The notes under the pieces were generated by a model that had not been told where the DNA came from, did no database searches, and saw nothing but the letters and a program-made list of their open reading frames with translations. This document shows, in pieces, positions 10,425 through 23,490 of a stretch of 64,000 bases of DNA. Each line of letters starts with the position of its first letter. Positions within the stretch are counted from its first letter, which is position 1. The stretch lies in contig NZ_CAIY01000088.1 in assembly GCF_000350105.1 (NCBI RefSeq), positions 31,792-95,791 on the forward strand, read 5' to 3'. Both the position numbers and the translations under genes were made by a program. This DNA is from Richelia intracellularis HH01. Lineage in GTDB: Bacteria > Cyanobacteriota > Cyanobacteriia > Cyanobacteriales > Nostocaceae.

Positions 10425-11521
10425 TTATTCCTTTACCTCTTTCATTACTAACCTTGTCAAAGTAGCAGCCATAATTGCAGTAGTTTGACCTGTAACTGTA
10501 AAGACTAAAGCTTCTCTGTAAATACGCTGTGCATTATGATGGCTATAATTGGCTGCACCACCAGAGACAACAACTGCCGCATGAGAAATGCGATTTGCCA
10601 GTTCAATTGCCCAACTTCTAAGATGCATTTTTTCTGAGAATTCTGTTTGTGAGTTTTTTTGTGCTTTCCTGATAGCAGCACGACAATTTGCCAGCTCTTG
10701 GTGCAAAAATACAAAAGAATCAGTAATAAAAGGCAATGATTTTTGTTGTGATGATGCGGCTATTATATTTAATCCTGCAATTGCACATCCTGTTGCCAAA
10801 AAACTAGCAGAAAGAATATTGCTCTTATCATTATCATTCATCCAACCTGCAGTTTTCGTAAAAATCACCTGTTCTACAGGTAAACAATAGCCGGATATAT
10901 TACTACTCACTGTATTTGTAGATGTCATCGCTGCAAGCTTTGCTGGTTGGGAAAATTTTATCATTCCACCTGTAGATTGTTTAGTTTCCCTAAAAGGAAT
11001 AATGCCAAACACTGAACCTCTATTAGGTAAAATGGCAGCTACGATAAATTCGGAAAATATACCATATCCAGTTATCCAGGGAACAAATCCATCGAGCTTA
11101 TATCCTCCAGATATAGGCAAGGCAGTGATTATTGGTTTACCAGTTCTCCGCAACTGTGAAAACCCCACACCCAAAAAACACTTATTATTCCTTATTTGGG
11201 GTAAATATTTTTTTTGAGTTGGGTGTTTGCACTTGAAACAACCATTCTTACAGCACTCTGATGTTGAGTCTGCAAAAAAGCTAAAGCACCAGAATAACTG
11301 GCTACTAGTTCTTGGAAATCAGCAAATATTTCCCCACTAACCTCTATTTCCTTAAAAAAGTGGGGCAAATAGAAATTTAGCAGCTTCAAGTCTCCTAGAC
11401 CCTTCAATGCTTTCGATAGTTCTACGGAACTAACATCTATTTCGTTTGCTAAAGTTCTTACTTTCTGTGACAAGTATAATTTTGCCTTCTCTAAAATCGG
11501 AGAATCTATATGGGAAAACAC
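10425..11521 (-). pseudogene. Acyl-CoA dehydrogenase-like protein, split by a frameshift at an A8 tract
   Basis: Two minus-strand frames, 11521-11192 and 11174-10425, make one gene. The first ends SSANTQLKKNIYPK and stops. Reading one base back after the poly(A) run gives LPQIRNNKCFLGVGFSQLRR and continues to 10425, for a joined length of about 365 residues. The arrangement (N-terminal helices, GVGFSQLRR, a glycine-rich beta region, then C-terminal helices ending with VVSGGAANY) fits the acyl-CoA dehydrogenase/oxidase-like flavoprotein fold; the substrate is unknown. The lesion is a run of eight A on the minus strand (T at 11208-11215), where nine would restore the frame. It may be a pseudogene, a gene rescued by slippage, or a sequencing error. 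Both halves otherwise lack stops, so any inactivation is recent. Confidence 0.75.
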
Positions 11522-11553
11522 TGGCCAATCTCAATTCCTCACCAAGTATAGAT

Positions 11554-11596
11554 AACCCCCCCATAACCAAAGAATTACTTTTAGTTATGGGGGGTT
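11554..11596. terminator. GC-rich hairpin between the kinase gene and the acyl-CoA dehydrogenase-like gene
   Basis: CCCCCCATAAC (11557-11567) is exactly complementary to GTTATGGGGGG (11584-11594), with a 16-base loop; flanking AA/TT extends it with one bulged C. It lies 225 bases beyond the kinase stop and 33 bases before the dehydrogenase start, on whose strand both are read. No T-run follows, so it may be a factor-assisted terminator or a leader structure. Confidence 0.5.
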
Positions 11597-11820
11597 TCAA
11601 TGTTGCAACAAAAAGTGAATTGCTAATAACAACTTAACAGCTTTAATATTGGTTTAAGGTTAACCTAAGGTTAAGCTTTACCTGATTGTAATTACTCATA
11701 AACATATATTTCTTGACTTCATGCAAAATAGTATATATAAGAATTCGGTTAATTTTAGGATTTAGTGTAGATCTTAATACTCTTTATCTACAGTTCAAGG
11801 GGTGTTACTTGCAGTTATAT

Positions 11821-13755
11821 TTAGCAACAATTAATCCAATCCCAGAAGTTCATTGATACTCTAAATCCAGAAATTCGCAACCCACCATCTGACTCATTCC
11901 AACTTCTGCTAGAACTACGGCACATATCTGGTGTAAAGTTCCAAGAACCACCACGTAACACCCGACGATGATTATCTCCACCAGTTTCCCAAACACTACC
12001 ATCATCAGGTGCGCCTTGATAGTCCTTATGCCAAGGATCAGCACACCATTCCCATACCAAGCCATGCATATCATACAATCCAAAAGCATTGGCAAACTGG
12101 AAGCTACCGACAGTAGTAGTTTCGTTGCGGTAGTAACGAAGCTTTTCATAATTAGTGTTGCAGTTAGCCAATTTATTCGTAATGGTTTCCCCAAAGTTAA
12201 ATGGTGTATTAGTACCAGCACGACAGGCATATTCCCATTCTGCTTCGCTTGGCAGACGATAATTTTTCCCAGTTTTTTGTTTTAATCTGGCACAAAACTC
12301 ACAAGCTTCGTACCAAGATATATTTTCTACTGGCCGATTAGCACCCCTAAATTTCGATGGGTTGGGGTGTAAGTTTTGTTTAACTGGAGGCAGAGCTGCC
12401 ACAGCTCGCCATTGTGCTTGGGTGATAGGAAATTTACTGAGGAAAAATGTTTCTACTGCAACTTGATGCTGGGGACGTTCGTCGGCATCTCCTTCTGTAA
12501 TAAGCGATCCCATAGTAAATACACCACCAGGAATCAGTACCATGTTCACAATTATATTATTACCCAACTCTTCAGTAAAAAACTTTGCACTGCGATGACT
12601 CTGTCCAATTTCATTGCCATTAATATCGACTGTTACTACATTATATGTAAAGATTTGCAACCCGGATCTATTAGATGGGGTTTCTCCTGACCCAGCCACT
12701 CTTATTATTTCTGATTCTGGGATTATTTCTGATTCTGGGATTATTTCTGATTCTGGGATTATTTCTGATTCTGGGATTATTTCTGATTCTGGGATTATTT
12801 CCGGTTTTTTGTGAGGTAAGCTGTTATTATTACCTTTTAATTCATATAAATCTTTTAAAACGTCCTCTGCTGATTGATATCTTCCACTGGGCAAATGTTC
12901 TAATAATTTATCAAGAATTCTGCCTAATCCTTCACTAATAGTTATACCCTTTTCCAGCAAGATTTCTCTCCAAAACCATTGGGCAGTCATAGGGTCATAC
13001 AGGCGGTCATGAATTTGTCCATAACTATCTTGTTTTGGTAAGCTTTGGGTGATCATGCGAATGCAAGTGACACCCAAAGCATATAAATCGCTGGCTTGGC
13101 AGGCAAAACCTGCCATCTGTTCACTAGGAGCATAACCAATAGTGTAAACTGCTGTTGCCTGCCTTGCTAAACTGGTTTGTGTTACTTGTTTAGCTCCTCC
13201 AAAGTCAATTAATACGAGTTTCTGATCACTCTGGCGACGAATAATATTTTCTGGTTTAATATCCCTATGGATAACATTGTGGGCATGGACAAATTTCAAG
13301 ACAGAGCATAAATCAGTAATTATTTCAATAATTTCTGCTTCCCCGAAGGATCTAGTTAGGAGTTCCTGTAATAAGGTCTTTCCCTGAACAAACTCTTGTA
13401 CTAAGCATAGACTTAATCCTTGTTGGAAGTAAGCCAATAATTTGGGAATTTGCAGGTGTTTTTCACCCAATTCATATAGATGAAAAGCTTCCTCTTTAAA
13501 TAGCTCTGCAGCTTTTATTCTTGCGACTGTCCCTTCCACTTGGGGAAAAAACTGTTTAACCACACAAGAAGCATTTAATCTATCTACGTCTTCTGCAACA
13601 TAGGTTTTGCTAAACCCACCTTCTCCAATTAGAGAAAAAATGCGGTAACGATTCCTAAGGAGGATGCTAAATTGGCTATACCCGCAGCTATTACAGAAGT
13701 TATTGCCTTCCGGATTGAAGGGATTCGAGCAATGGGGGTTTTCGCAGATTCGCAT
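11821..13755 (-). CDS. Ser/Thr protein kinase fused to a formylglycine-enzyme (SUMF1)-like domain
   Basis: This 644-residue protein has four parts. A zinc-ribbon-like N-terminus (CENPHCSN then CNSC, residues 4-25) comes first. A Hanks-type kinase domain follows (about 33-300), with glycine loop GEGGFSKTY, ATP lysine in CVVKQF, catalytic VIHRDIKPEN, and DFG in LIDFGGAKQ, so it should be active. Next is a linker with five repeats of ESEIIP (about 320-350), encoded by an 18-bp DNA repeat. The C-terminal FGE-sulfatase domain (about 385-640) has MVLIPGGVFTMGS, YRLPSEAEWEYACRAGT, LVWEWCAD and VLRGGSW. Such kinase-FGE fusions are common in filamentous cyanobacteria; the target is unknown. Intact, stand-alone gene. 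Confidence 0.92.
   Translation of the reverse strand: MRICENPHCSNPFNPEGNNFCNSCGYSQFSILLRNRYRIFSLIGEGGFSKTYVAEDVDRLNASCVVKQFFPQVEGTVARIKAAELFKEEAFHLYELGEKHLQIPKLLAYFQQGLSLCLVQEFVQGKTLLQELLTRSFGEAEIIEIITDLCSVLKFVHAHNVIHRDIKPENIIRRQSDQKLVLIDFGGAKQVTQTSLARQATAVYTIGYAPSEQMAGFACQASDLYALGVTCIRMITQSLPKQDSYGQIHDRLYDPMTAQWFWREILLEKGITISEGLGRILDKLLEHLPSGRYQSAEDVLKDLYELKGNNNSLPHKKPEIIPESEIIPESEIIPESEIIPESEIIPESEIIRVAGSGETPSNRSGLQIFTYNVVTVDINGNEIGQSHRSAKFFTEELGNNIIVNMVLIPGGVFTMGSLITEGDADERPQHQVAVETFFLSKFPITQAQWRAVAALPPVKQNLHPNPSKFRGANRPVENISWYEACEFCARLKQKTGKNYRLPSEAEWEYACRAGTNTPFNFGETITNKLANCNTNYEKLRYYRNETTTVGSFQFANAFGLYDMHGLVWEWCADPWHKDYQGAPDDGSVWETGGDNHRRVLRGGSWNFTPDMCRSSSRSWNESDGGLRISGFRVSMNFWDWINCC
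12704..12793 (-). repeat. Five perfect 18-bp tandem repeats inside the kinase linker
   Basis: The unit ATTATTTCTGATTCTGGG (plus strand) occurs five times head to tail with no difference, plus a partial sixth. It stays in frame and encodes the hexapeptide ESEIIP between kinase and C-terminal domain. Perfect identity indicates recent slippage; copy number probably varies between strains. Confidence 0.95.
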
Positions 13756-14061
13756 AACTAACGGGATAGTGCATTATTTCCACTGTTAGCCCCAATATTT
13801 TTAGATACACAAATATATATTCAATTTACTTAAAAATGGATTATACTTATCTCGGCTTTGATATAAGAAGCAACAAGACAAACATAACCATGTCAGTTAA
13901 TTTTCATTATTTAATTATTTGCGGCTTTAAATCTTCATCTAAGAAAATACTACTGAAATTATTGAGCGCCGTCAAGGGCAATAGTGTGGAGTTAAAAGGA
14001 GTGTTAAGAAAAGCAAAGATAAGTTTTTTCTTAATCTTATCTCTACTGATTGAATAGGTGC
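13756..14061. other. Short intergenic gap
   Basis: This 306-base AT-rich gap separates the solute-binding protein gene from the kinase gene, both minus strand. The plus-strand frame at 13836-14057 has no family resemblance or ribosome binding site. Nothing else is seen. Confidence 0.45.
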
Positions 14062-14916
14062 TTAATAGACTGGTAAACCCCAGTGTATAATTCTCTGTTT
14101 TAACCAACCTGTAGAAATATAATTTGTGAGGGCACTATTCACTTTTTGTCTAAGTTCATCATACTGCATCCCCTTAGGCATAACTACAGATAATGGTTCT
14201 GTAGACAGCTTAGTAGTAATTAAGTGATACTGGGGATATTCTTGCACCCAACCTGCCAGAACAGAACCGTCTGCAGCAAAGGCGGCTATAGTATTATTTT
14301 CCAGTAGTTCCTTTCCTTGTTTATAAGAACTTACACCTACTAGCTCAGCATTAGGTAGATAAAACTTCAAACTGGCAATAGTGCTGGAATTATTTAAGAC
14401 TCCTATTTTTCTAGTAGCTAGGTCTTGTAGACGCTCCAGGGAGGTATCTTTGGTGACTAACAAGGTACCATCTAAATAATAGGGAATACTAAAGCTAACA
14501 ATCCTTGACCTTGAAGTTGTTGAAGTGACTCTAGCAATTACCAAATCAACTTTATGATTAAATATCATAGGCAAGCGATCACGATTTGCCATGGTTACTA
14601 ATTTCATATTAGCGTCCTTTCCCAATAAGTCTGTCGCCAACCTTTGGGCCAAATCAATCTCTAAGCCTTGCAAATTTCCCTTAACATCCTTAAACGCTAA
14701 AGGGCGCACATTGTCTTTGACTGCTATCCTAACATAGGACCGGTGTTGTATCTCTGACAACTCATTAGCCGTTGCTGAGTCTGGAATTAGCATTAATAAC
14801 AAGGCAACAATTAATACCAGGATAACTGCTGTAGAAATTAGTAGATGCAACTGTGATAACACATTATCCTGCTGATTAAGTAGGCTTTTTAAGCACTGGC
14901 TACCACAACTAATCAT
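14062..14916 (-). CDS. Family 3 extracellular solute-binding protein (amino-acid type)
   Basis: This 284-residue protein has an N-terminal membrane segment (LLISTAVILVLIVALLLMLIP, about residues 26-46) acting as a signal or anchor, then a periplasmic SBP_bac_3 domain. Typical blocks are RIAVKDNVRPLAFKDVKGNLQGLEIDL, DLVIARVTSTTSRSRIVSFSIPY and IGVLNNSSTIASL. Family members bind polar amino acids and deliver them to an ABC permease, or act as sensor-like binding proteins. No permease or ATPase gene is adjacent, so the partner is unknown. It is read toward the kinase gene and lies just downstream of rplT on the same strand. The protein looks intact. Confidence 0.85.
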   Translation of the reverse strand: MISCGSQCLKSLLNQQDNVLSQLHLLISTAVILVLIVALLLMLIPDSATANELSEIQHRSYVRIAVKDNVRPLAFKDVKGNLQGLEIDLAQRLATDLLGKDANMKLVTMANRDRLPMIFNHKVDLVIARVTSTTSRSRIVSFSIPYYLDGTLLVTKDTSLERLQDLATRKIGVLNNSSTIASLKFYLPNAELVGVSSYKQGKELLENNTIAAFAADGSVLAGWVQEYPQYHLITTKLSTEPLSVVMPKGMQYDELRQKVNSALTNYISTGWLKQRIIHWGLPVY

Positions 14917-14966
14917 ATTAAAAACCTGTTATGCCGGCAATATACTCATATATATAACTATTGACA

Positions 14967-15320
14967 CTACTGGACTCTGCTTGCCAATTCCGCAATCTTG
15001 CTAAATCCGGCTTGGTCAAGTGCTGCCATCTGTGCCAACATTTTACGGTTGAGTTGAATGTCAGCTTTCCTTAACTTACCCATAAACTTACTGTAACTCA
15101 TGCCATGTTTATGTACAGCAGCATTAATCCGGACAATCCACAGGCGACGAAAATCACGTTTGCGTTTTTTTCGATCACGGTAAGCACTCCGTAATGCTTT
15201 CATCACTTGCTGATTAGCTGTTCTAAATAGAGTAGAGTGAGAGCCACGAAAACCCTTAGCTAATTTGAGAATTTTTTTGCGACGCTTCCGAGCAACATTA
15301 CCGCGTTTCACCCTTGCCAT
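14967..15320 (-). CDS. rplT: 50S ribosomal protein L20
   Basis: L20 binds 23S rRNA early in large-subunit assembly. The 117-residue sequence begins [43 protein letters not shown] and carries [23 protein letters not shown], unmistakably L20. It lies 46 bases after the rpmI stop, the usual rpmI-rplT order; infC is not next to them here. The start region including ATGGCAAGGGTGAAAC is duplicated 20 bases upstream, so a false ATG precedes the true one. That upstream copy is out of frame and gives only a ten-codon peptide. Confidence 0.98.
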   Translation of the reverse strand: MARVKRGNVARKRRKKILKLAKGFRGSHSTLFRTANQQVMKALRSAYRDRKKRKRDFRRLWIVRINAAVHKHGMSYSKFMGKLRKADIQLNRKMLAQMAALDQAGFSKIAELASRVQ

Positions 15321-15344
15321 ATTTGTTTCACCCTTGCCATAGTT
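15305..15344 (-). repeat. 20-bp tandem duplication covering the rplT start codon
   Basis: The segment GTTTCACCCTTGCCATATTT (plus strand, 15305-15324) is repeated at 15325-15344 with one or two changes near the end. The copy carries a second ATG (15338-15340) in the same local context as the real start (15318-15320). Because the offset is 20 bases, translation from the upstream ATG reads [10 protein letters not shown] and stops, overlapping the real start. Confidence 0.9.
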
Positions 15345-15366
15345 TTATTTCTAATCATTAATTAAT

Positions 15367-15567
15367 TTATAATAAGTATGGGAGCATTCCCACTACATTG
15401 TCCATATCGCCTTCATGGACAACTACCATTTTTGACAAATTACGTTTTTTATTAGAAGTTTTATGCTCCAACAAATGATTTTTAAAAGCCTTGCGACGGA
15501 TAATCTTTCCGCTACCAGTAGCACGAAATCTTTTTGCTGCAGCCTTGCGAGTTTTGAGTTTAGGCAT
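15367..15567 (-). CDS. rpmI: 50S ribosomal protein L35
   Basis: The 66-residue protein begins [31 protein letters not shown], the L35 signature, and ends VVGMLPYLL. The start at 15567 matches the family. An in-frame ATG six codons further upstream (15585) is possible but would add residues not found in L35, and neither has a strong Shine-Dalgarno. It is the upstream gene of the rpmI-rplT pair. The protein is complete. Confidence 0.97.
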   Translation of the reverse strand: MPKLKTRKAAAKRFRATGSGKIIRRKAFKNHLLEHKTSNKKRNLSKMVVVHEGDMDNVVGMLPYLL

Positions 15568-16751
15568 AAATAAATTATTTTTCATCTTAACACGGTCCCT
15601 GATTATAACACTGCATGTAAGTTAGGCATATATATTTATAACAAAATGGCCATGATCAGAAAAAGGAGTATTCCGTAAAAATCTAGAGATAAGTAAAATA
15701 AACAACCATAACCATTAAGCAAACCAATATTTTTAATATGCTTTGCTTAACATTCATTTCAGAGCTTGGTTTTATACCTCTTGCCAATATTTATTTACCT
15801 CATACCAGTACAATCCACCATTTATTGAGTATTTTTATAAACTAGGATACATTTTCGTTATAATTGTGTTGTTAATCATTAAATATGGCTAACGCGGGAA
15901 AATCCAGGAAAACAAATAGCAGTCACCGGAACTTTATTAGTTAGATCTACCTGAGTCCAAATCATATGCCTTCACCATCAGCTGGCATCTAAATAATTAA
16001 TTATTTATAAATGGGCTACACATGGAAAAGTAACAAAATTATCCTTATAAATAATTAATTTGAGGATGTTAAACCACCGACTATTTAGTTGTCATTATAA
16101 ACCCAGATACCAAACACTGCAAATCTCCAGCATGTAATTAATTGTATTAGAATACTCTCTCATTATTAATCACAATGATAATTATTCGTAAGAATACCAG
16201 CGTTCCAGTACAAGGGTGTGGTTATTCCGAAAGAATATTTATAGGGTTAGGGCATTCATTATTAATCCCACTAGAAGATTATCTCCGGCAGTTGAAATTA
16301 CCAGAAAAAAATAAATACTGGAAAGAGAAGAGAAGCTGCTAAGAAAAAATCACCTCTAATATCAATGGCCAGCTTATCTTGAAACTCTGGTGAGCAGAAT
16401 AATCAATTAACTAACTTAAGTAAGGTTCCTAAAACTTCTGCGCTGAAATACTGATGTTGCTATGCTAAATAACAATCAACAAAATAAAATTAGTAAGAGT
16501 GTAAACATCTCAAATCTGGAAAGTTAATAGACATCCATAAAACAAACGAGAACAGTAGAGCTATACCTTTAATTAATTGCAAATATTCTATAAATTTCTT
16601 AAGTGCAAAACCCAAGGGGTTAATTTCTCCAGTGGTTTATAAAGGCTTATAAAAGTCATTTGCCTCGTAGCCATATGTTCAACATACACAAAATTATATT
16701 AATTCAAGGCTTATCATTAAGTTGAGCATGACATTTTGTATTGCTTCGTCG
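15568..16751. other. Intergenic gap, about 1.2 kb
   Basis: No gene is recognised between apcC and rpmI. The region is AT-rich with stops in every frame. It should hold the rpmI promoter near its left end and the apc terminator near its right end, but I cannot place either exactly. Confidence 0.45.
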
Positions 16752-16955
16752 TTACTTTAAACCAGTATTTGTACCCTGCTTGCCAGTAGCCAAGTGTACG
16801 CTGACAATTCTACCACCCATTTTCTGAATTCTTTGCTGCTCGCCAAACCAATTCTCGTAGGGTACTAGTTTAGTAAAGTATGTATTTTGAAGTTCCCGCT
16901 GAGTACGAATTCGACTCTGGCTAGGTACGCAGGCAGTGACCTTAAACATCCGCAT
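16752..16955 (-). CDS. apcC: Phycobilisome core small linker ApcC (Lc 7.8)
   Basis: ApcC is the small linker that caps allophycocyanin trimers in the phycobilisome core. The 67-residue sequence MRMFKVTACVPSQSRIRTQRELQNTYFTKLVPYENWFGEQQRIQKMGGRI is characteristic (CpcD-like fold), and an MFKVTACVPS N-terminus is usual, so translation may start at either of the first two Met. It lies 244 bases downstream of apcB on the same strand. The order apcE-apcA-apcB-apcC is the common one in Nostocales. Confidence 0.96.
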   Translation of the reverse strand: MRMFKVTACVPSQSRIRTQRELQNTYFTKLVPYENWFGEQQRIQKMGGRIVSVHLATGKQGTNTGLK

Positions 16956-17199
16956 AATAATAAAATATCTCCTTAACTTTAGTTTGATTAGTGAGCGTAA
17001 AACTTAATGATTGTGTCAACACTTTTACTTTCCCCAAGGCCAGAAATCAAGAATAAACTCTAGAAACCTAACACTTGTTCATAAAATAATAAATATATTT
17101 CTAGACAAGCAAAAAAGCATCCCAGGACTCACCCTTGACTTCCAGTCCCAAAACTACTTAAGTTACACCTAATTAATTAACTAAGCACAAGCTACAATA

Positions 17200-17685
17200 C
17201 TAGCTCAAGCCGGAGCAGATGTAATCAAAGTAAACACCCATTTCTTTACCAGCATCAGTACCTACCAAGCTAGCAGTTACTTCTTTCATAGACTGAATGG
17301 CTTGTATTGTGGCACCAATTGGAACGCCTAAGGAATTGTATGTTTCTTTTAAGCCATTGAGCACACGTTCATCCAATATGGAAGGATCACCAGCCAACAT
17401 TGCATAGGTAGCATAACGGAGGTAATAATCCAAATCGCGAATGCAAGCTGCATAACGACGAGTAGTATACATATTACCACCAGGACGAGTGATATCAGAG
17501 TATAAAAGAGATTTTGCCACAGCATCCTTGACGATTACAGCCGCATTAGCATTTATGGCTGTGGCTGCACGTACCCTCAACGAACCGGTTGCAAAGTAAC
17601 CCTTAAGCTTATCCATCGCACTATCGTCCAAGTATTTACCTTGAACGTCTGCGGAATTAATAACAGAAGTGATTGCATCTTGCAT
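17200..17685 (-). CDS. apcB: Allophycocyanin beta subunit
   Basis: ApcB pairs with ApcA to form the trimers of the phycobilisome core, which pass excitation to the photosystems. The 161-residue sequence has the globin-like phycobiliprotein fold with the chromophore-attachment cysteine in [22 protein letters not shown] and the following block [18 protein letters not shown]. The length is exactly as expected. It follows apcA after 66 bases and is probably co-transcribed. Intact, no unusual residues. Confidence 0.98.
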   Translation of the reverse strand: MQDAITSVINSADVQGKYLDDSAMDKLKGYFATGSLRVRAATAINANAAVIVKDAVAKSLLYSDITRPGGNMYTTRRYAACIRDLDYYLRYATYAMLAGDPSILDERVLNGLKETYNSLGVPIGATIQAIQSMKEVTASLVGTDAGKEMGVYFDYICSGLS

Positions 17686-17751
17686 GTTCTTATTTCCTTA
17701 TGTCTAACTCTATTGCTATTCTCGTATATCAGTGGATAGCAAACAGCCATC

Positions 17752-18237
17752 CTATGACATTGCACCAATAACGTAGTCGAAGTAAGAACCTGCTTCGGCG
17801 GCATCTTCCCCAGACATCATGCTAGAAGCTACGTTCTTCATTTCCGCAATGCCCTGAGCTACAGCATCAATGGAAGTACCCAAGGACTTGTACATTTCCC
17901 TTACACCAACTATGCCAATTTCTTCGATGGGAGTAACATCACCAGAAACCACACCATAGGTTACCAAACGTAGGTAGTAGTCCAAATCGCGCAGACAGGT
18001 AGCAGTCATTTCTTGACCATAAGCATTACCACCAGGGGAAACAATATCTGGACGTCTTTGGAATAGTTGATCGCCAGCTTGTTTGATAATCCGTTCCCGG
18101 TTGTCAGTTAGAGATTGTGCTATCCGTAGGCGACTCTCGCCACCTGTGACAAAACCTTTTATTCTATCTAGTTCTCCAGGGCTGAGGTAACGGGCTTCGG
18201 CATCAGCATTCACGATAGACTTCGTGACAATACTCAT
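17752..18237 (-). CDS. apcA: Allophycocyanin alpha subunit
   Basis: This 161-residue alpha subunit of the core antenna protein begins [27 protein letters not shown] and carries the phycocyanobilin cysteine in [31 protein letters not shown]. Sequence, length and position upstream of apcB agree with apcA. A 389-base gap separates it from the apcE stop and probably holds the strong apcA promoter, since apcAB are usually expressed well above apcE. Intact. Confidence 0.98.
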   Translation of the reverse strand: MSIVTKSIVNADAEARYLSPGELDRIKGFVTGGESRLRIAQSLTDNRERIIKQAGDQLFQRRPDIVSPGGNAYGQEMTATCLRDLDYYLRLVTYGVVSGDVTPIEEIGIVGVREMYKSLGTSIDAVAQGIAEMKNVASSMMSGEDAAEAGSYFDYVIGAMS

Positions 18238-18626
18238 TAATGGATTCCTCCAACAATCATGAAACCAGAGCTTAATAGCACTGGTGAGACTTACAAGACT
18301 TTATTAAGCTTTCCTCAATTTTGCCCCAAGTACAACATTGACATTAAGTTAATATTGTTTATGGTACAACCTCGAGTGTGCCTGGGTAAATTACACAAGC
18401 ATTTCTGCTTACTGCCTTCCAGCAAATATTCTCGGTCATTCTGCTGAGCATACATGAATATTCTTAATAGTTTGTAATATTTTCTTCTTAAGAATGTATC
18501 AAATAAAAACAGAGAATAAAGAAACTATATTAGAGAATAAAGAAACTATATTAATGTTAGGAGCAAAGTAGCTATATTAACTTTGCCCCCTGCGCATTTA
18601 TTTATTACCGTTTTGGTTAGACTTTG
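18238..18626. other. apcE-apcA intergenic region with a 21-bp tandem duplication
   Basis: The 389-base gap contains two identical copies of a 21-base unit (starting AGAGAATAAAGAAAC) at 18511-18531 and 18532-18552. They lie about 275-315 bases upstream of the apcA start and could affect spacing of upstream promoter elements. The plus-strand frame at 18259-18447 is not a gene. Confidence 0.6.
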
Positions 18627-22277
<3,651 letters not shown>

Positions 22278-22805
22278 ATGATGAATAATAAACTCGCACT
22301 TATTTACCTTAGTATTCTAGTTACCTTGTTAGTATTTATTGCTGTTGGTGTGTTTCGTCAGGTCTTTAAGACCCACAGACGAGAAAGGTCTTTTTCCAAT
22401 TTGCGTAGAAAGTTGGAAAAAAAGAAAGGTAATATACAGGATTACTATACACTAGCCAGTATCTACTCGGAAAAAAAGTTATACTCCCAAGCTATACGGC
22501 TTTTCCAGAAAGCCATTAAAATAGCAACGGATGATGACAAAGATCATATTTTCCTAATTTATAATGGCCTGGGCTATACTTATTTTGCTCAAGAACAGTA
22601 TGACTTGGCAATTCGTCAATATAAGGAGGCCATAAAATATAAACCAGATTATGTTAAAGCATTAAATAATTTAGCTCATGCATATGAGAAGAAGACGCTT
22701 ATAGCTCAGGCATTGGAGACATATGAAGAAACTTTAAAATATGATTCAGGAAATGTAGTTGCTAAACGTCGTGCGGAATCACTTAGACGCTTAGTCTCTG
22801 TCTAA
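22278..22805 (+). CDS. ycf37: Ycf37-like TPR protein, photosystem I assembly factor
   Basis: The 175-residue protein has one N-terminal membrane helix (LALIYLSILVTLLVFIAVGVF, about residues 5-25), a basic stretch (THRRERSFSNLRRKLEKKK), then three tetratricopeptide repeats from about residue 55 to 165 (DYYTLASIYSEKKLYSQAIRLF; IYNGLGYTYFAQEQYDLAI; ALNNLAHAYEKKTLIAQAL). This size and layout match Ycf37, a thylakoid protein that helps assemble or stabilise photosystem I in cyanobacteria and algae. The assignment rests on layout and recalled family sequence. It has its own promoter region, divergent from apcE. No defects seen. Confidence 0.82.
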   Translation: MMNNKLALIYLSILVTLLVFIAVGVFRQVFKTHRRERSFSNLRRKLEKKKGNIQDYYTLASIYSEKKLYSQAIRLFQKAIKIATDDDKDHIFLIYNGLGYTYFAQEQYDLAIRQYKEAIKYKPDYVKALNNLAHAYEKKTLIAQALETYEETLKYDSGNVVAKRRAESLRRLVSV

Positions 22806-23490
22806 TAAGCTGCAATTTGCTTGATAACCTTTGCTTTGCAAGCACTTAAAGGACTTCAAAATATAGTCTATAAGTAATTATACTGAGATTAAGTTATGTA
22901 TTCTGTCTTGTAAGAGGTTGCTGCATATAGATAAAATAGATAAATAAGCAGCTACCCTGCCCTCATGATTCGGGTTAAACATAAAATAATAAGCTTTAAC
23001 TAATCAACCGGATGTATAGCCGGATGTATAGTTTTACTAAAAGTCTATAGTTTATAGGTTATAAAAGTTTTCTTATATTCATAATTATATCCCGGCACTT
23101 TTCTATAAATAACTAAGTGCTTGGCTTATAAGCTTATTGTGCCCTATTATAGTAGGATTATACTAAACTACACTTGAAATAATTACTGACAGTCACAGCT
23201 TAAAAATCACAGCGATGGTAAAAGTCAGAGCCTAGGTTCTGGTGATTTTATAGCATCATAGCTAAGTAAGAAGTAATGAAATTTTGATTCAAAAGAGTAT
23301 ATATCACTTTGAATAAGTGATCCCTTGGCATTAAAACTAAGATTTTGTTTCATATTAGTAATAGTAAGTTCCTAATATGACTCTAAAATCCGGTCTAGAT
23401 TAGAGGGTTACATGAAAATTTATATTCGTTACTCTGGCCAATATCGGACATATAGCCTAGACCCCTGTCTTCCTAAAATAACAGGTAATA
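22806..23490. other. Intergenic gap, about 0.69 kb, with a small direct repeat
   Basis: This gap between the convergent ycf37 and pepP holds two adjacent copies of CCGGATGTATAG at 23008-23019 and 23020-23031. No gene is recognised. Confidence 0.5.

Noticed and set aside
13836..14057. 73-codon plus-strand frame
   Set aside because: No resemblance to a known family; largely overlapped by another meaningless frame on the opposite strand.
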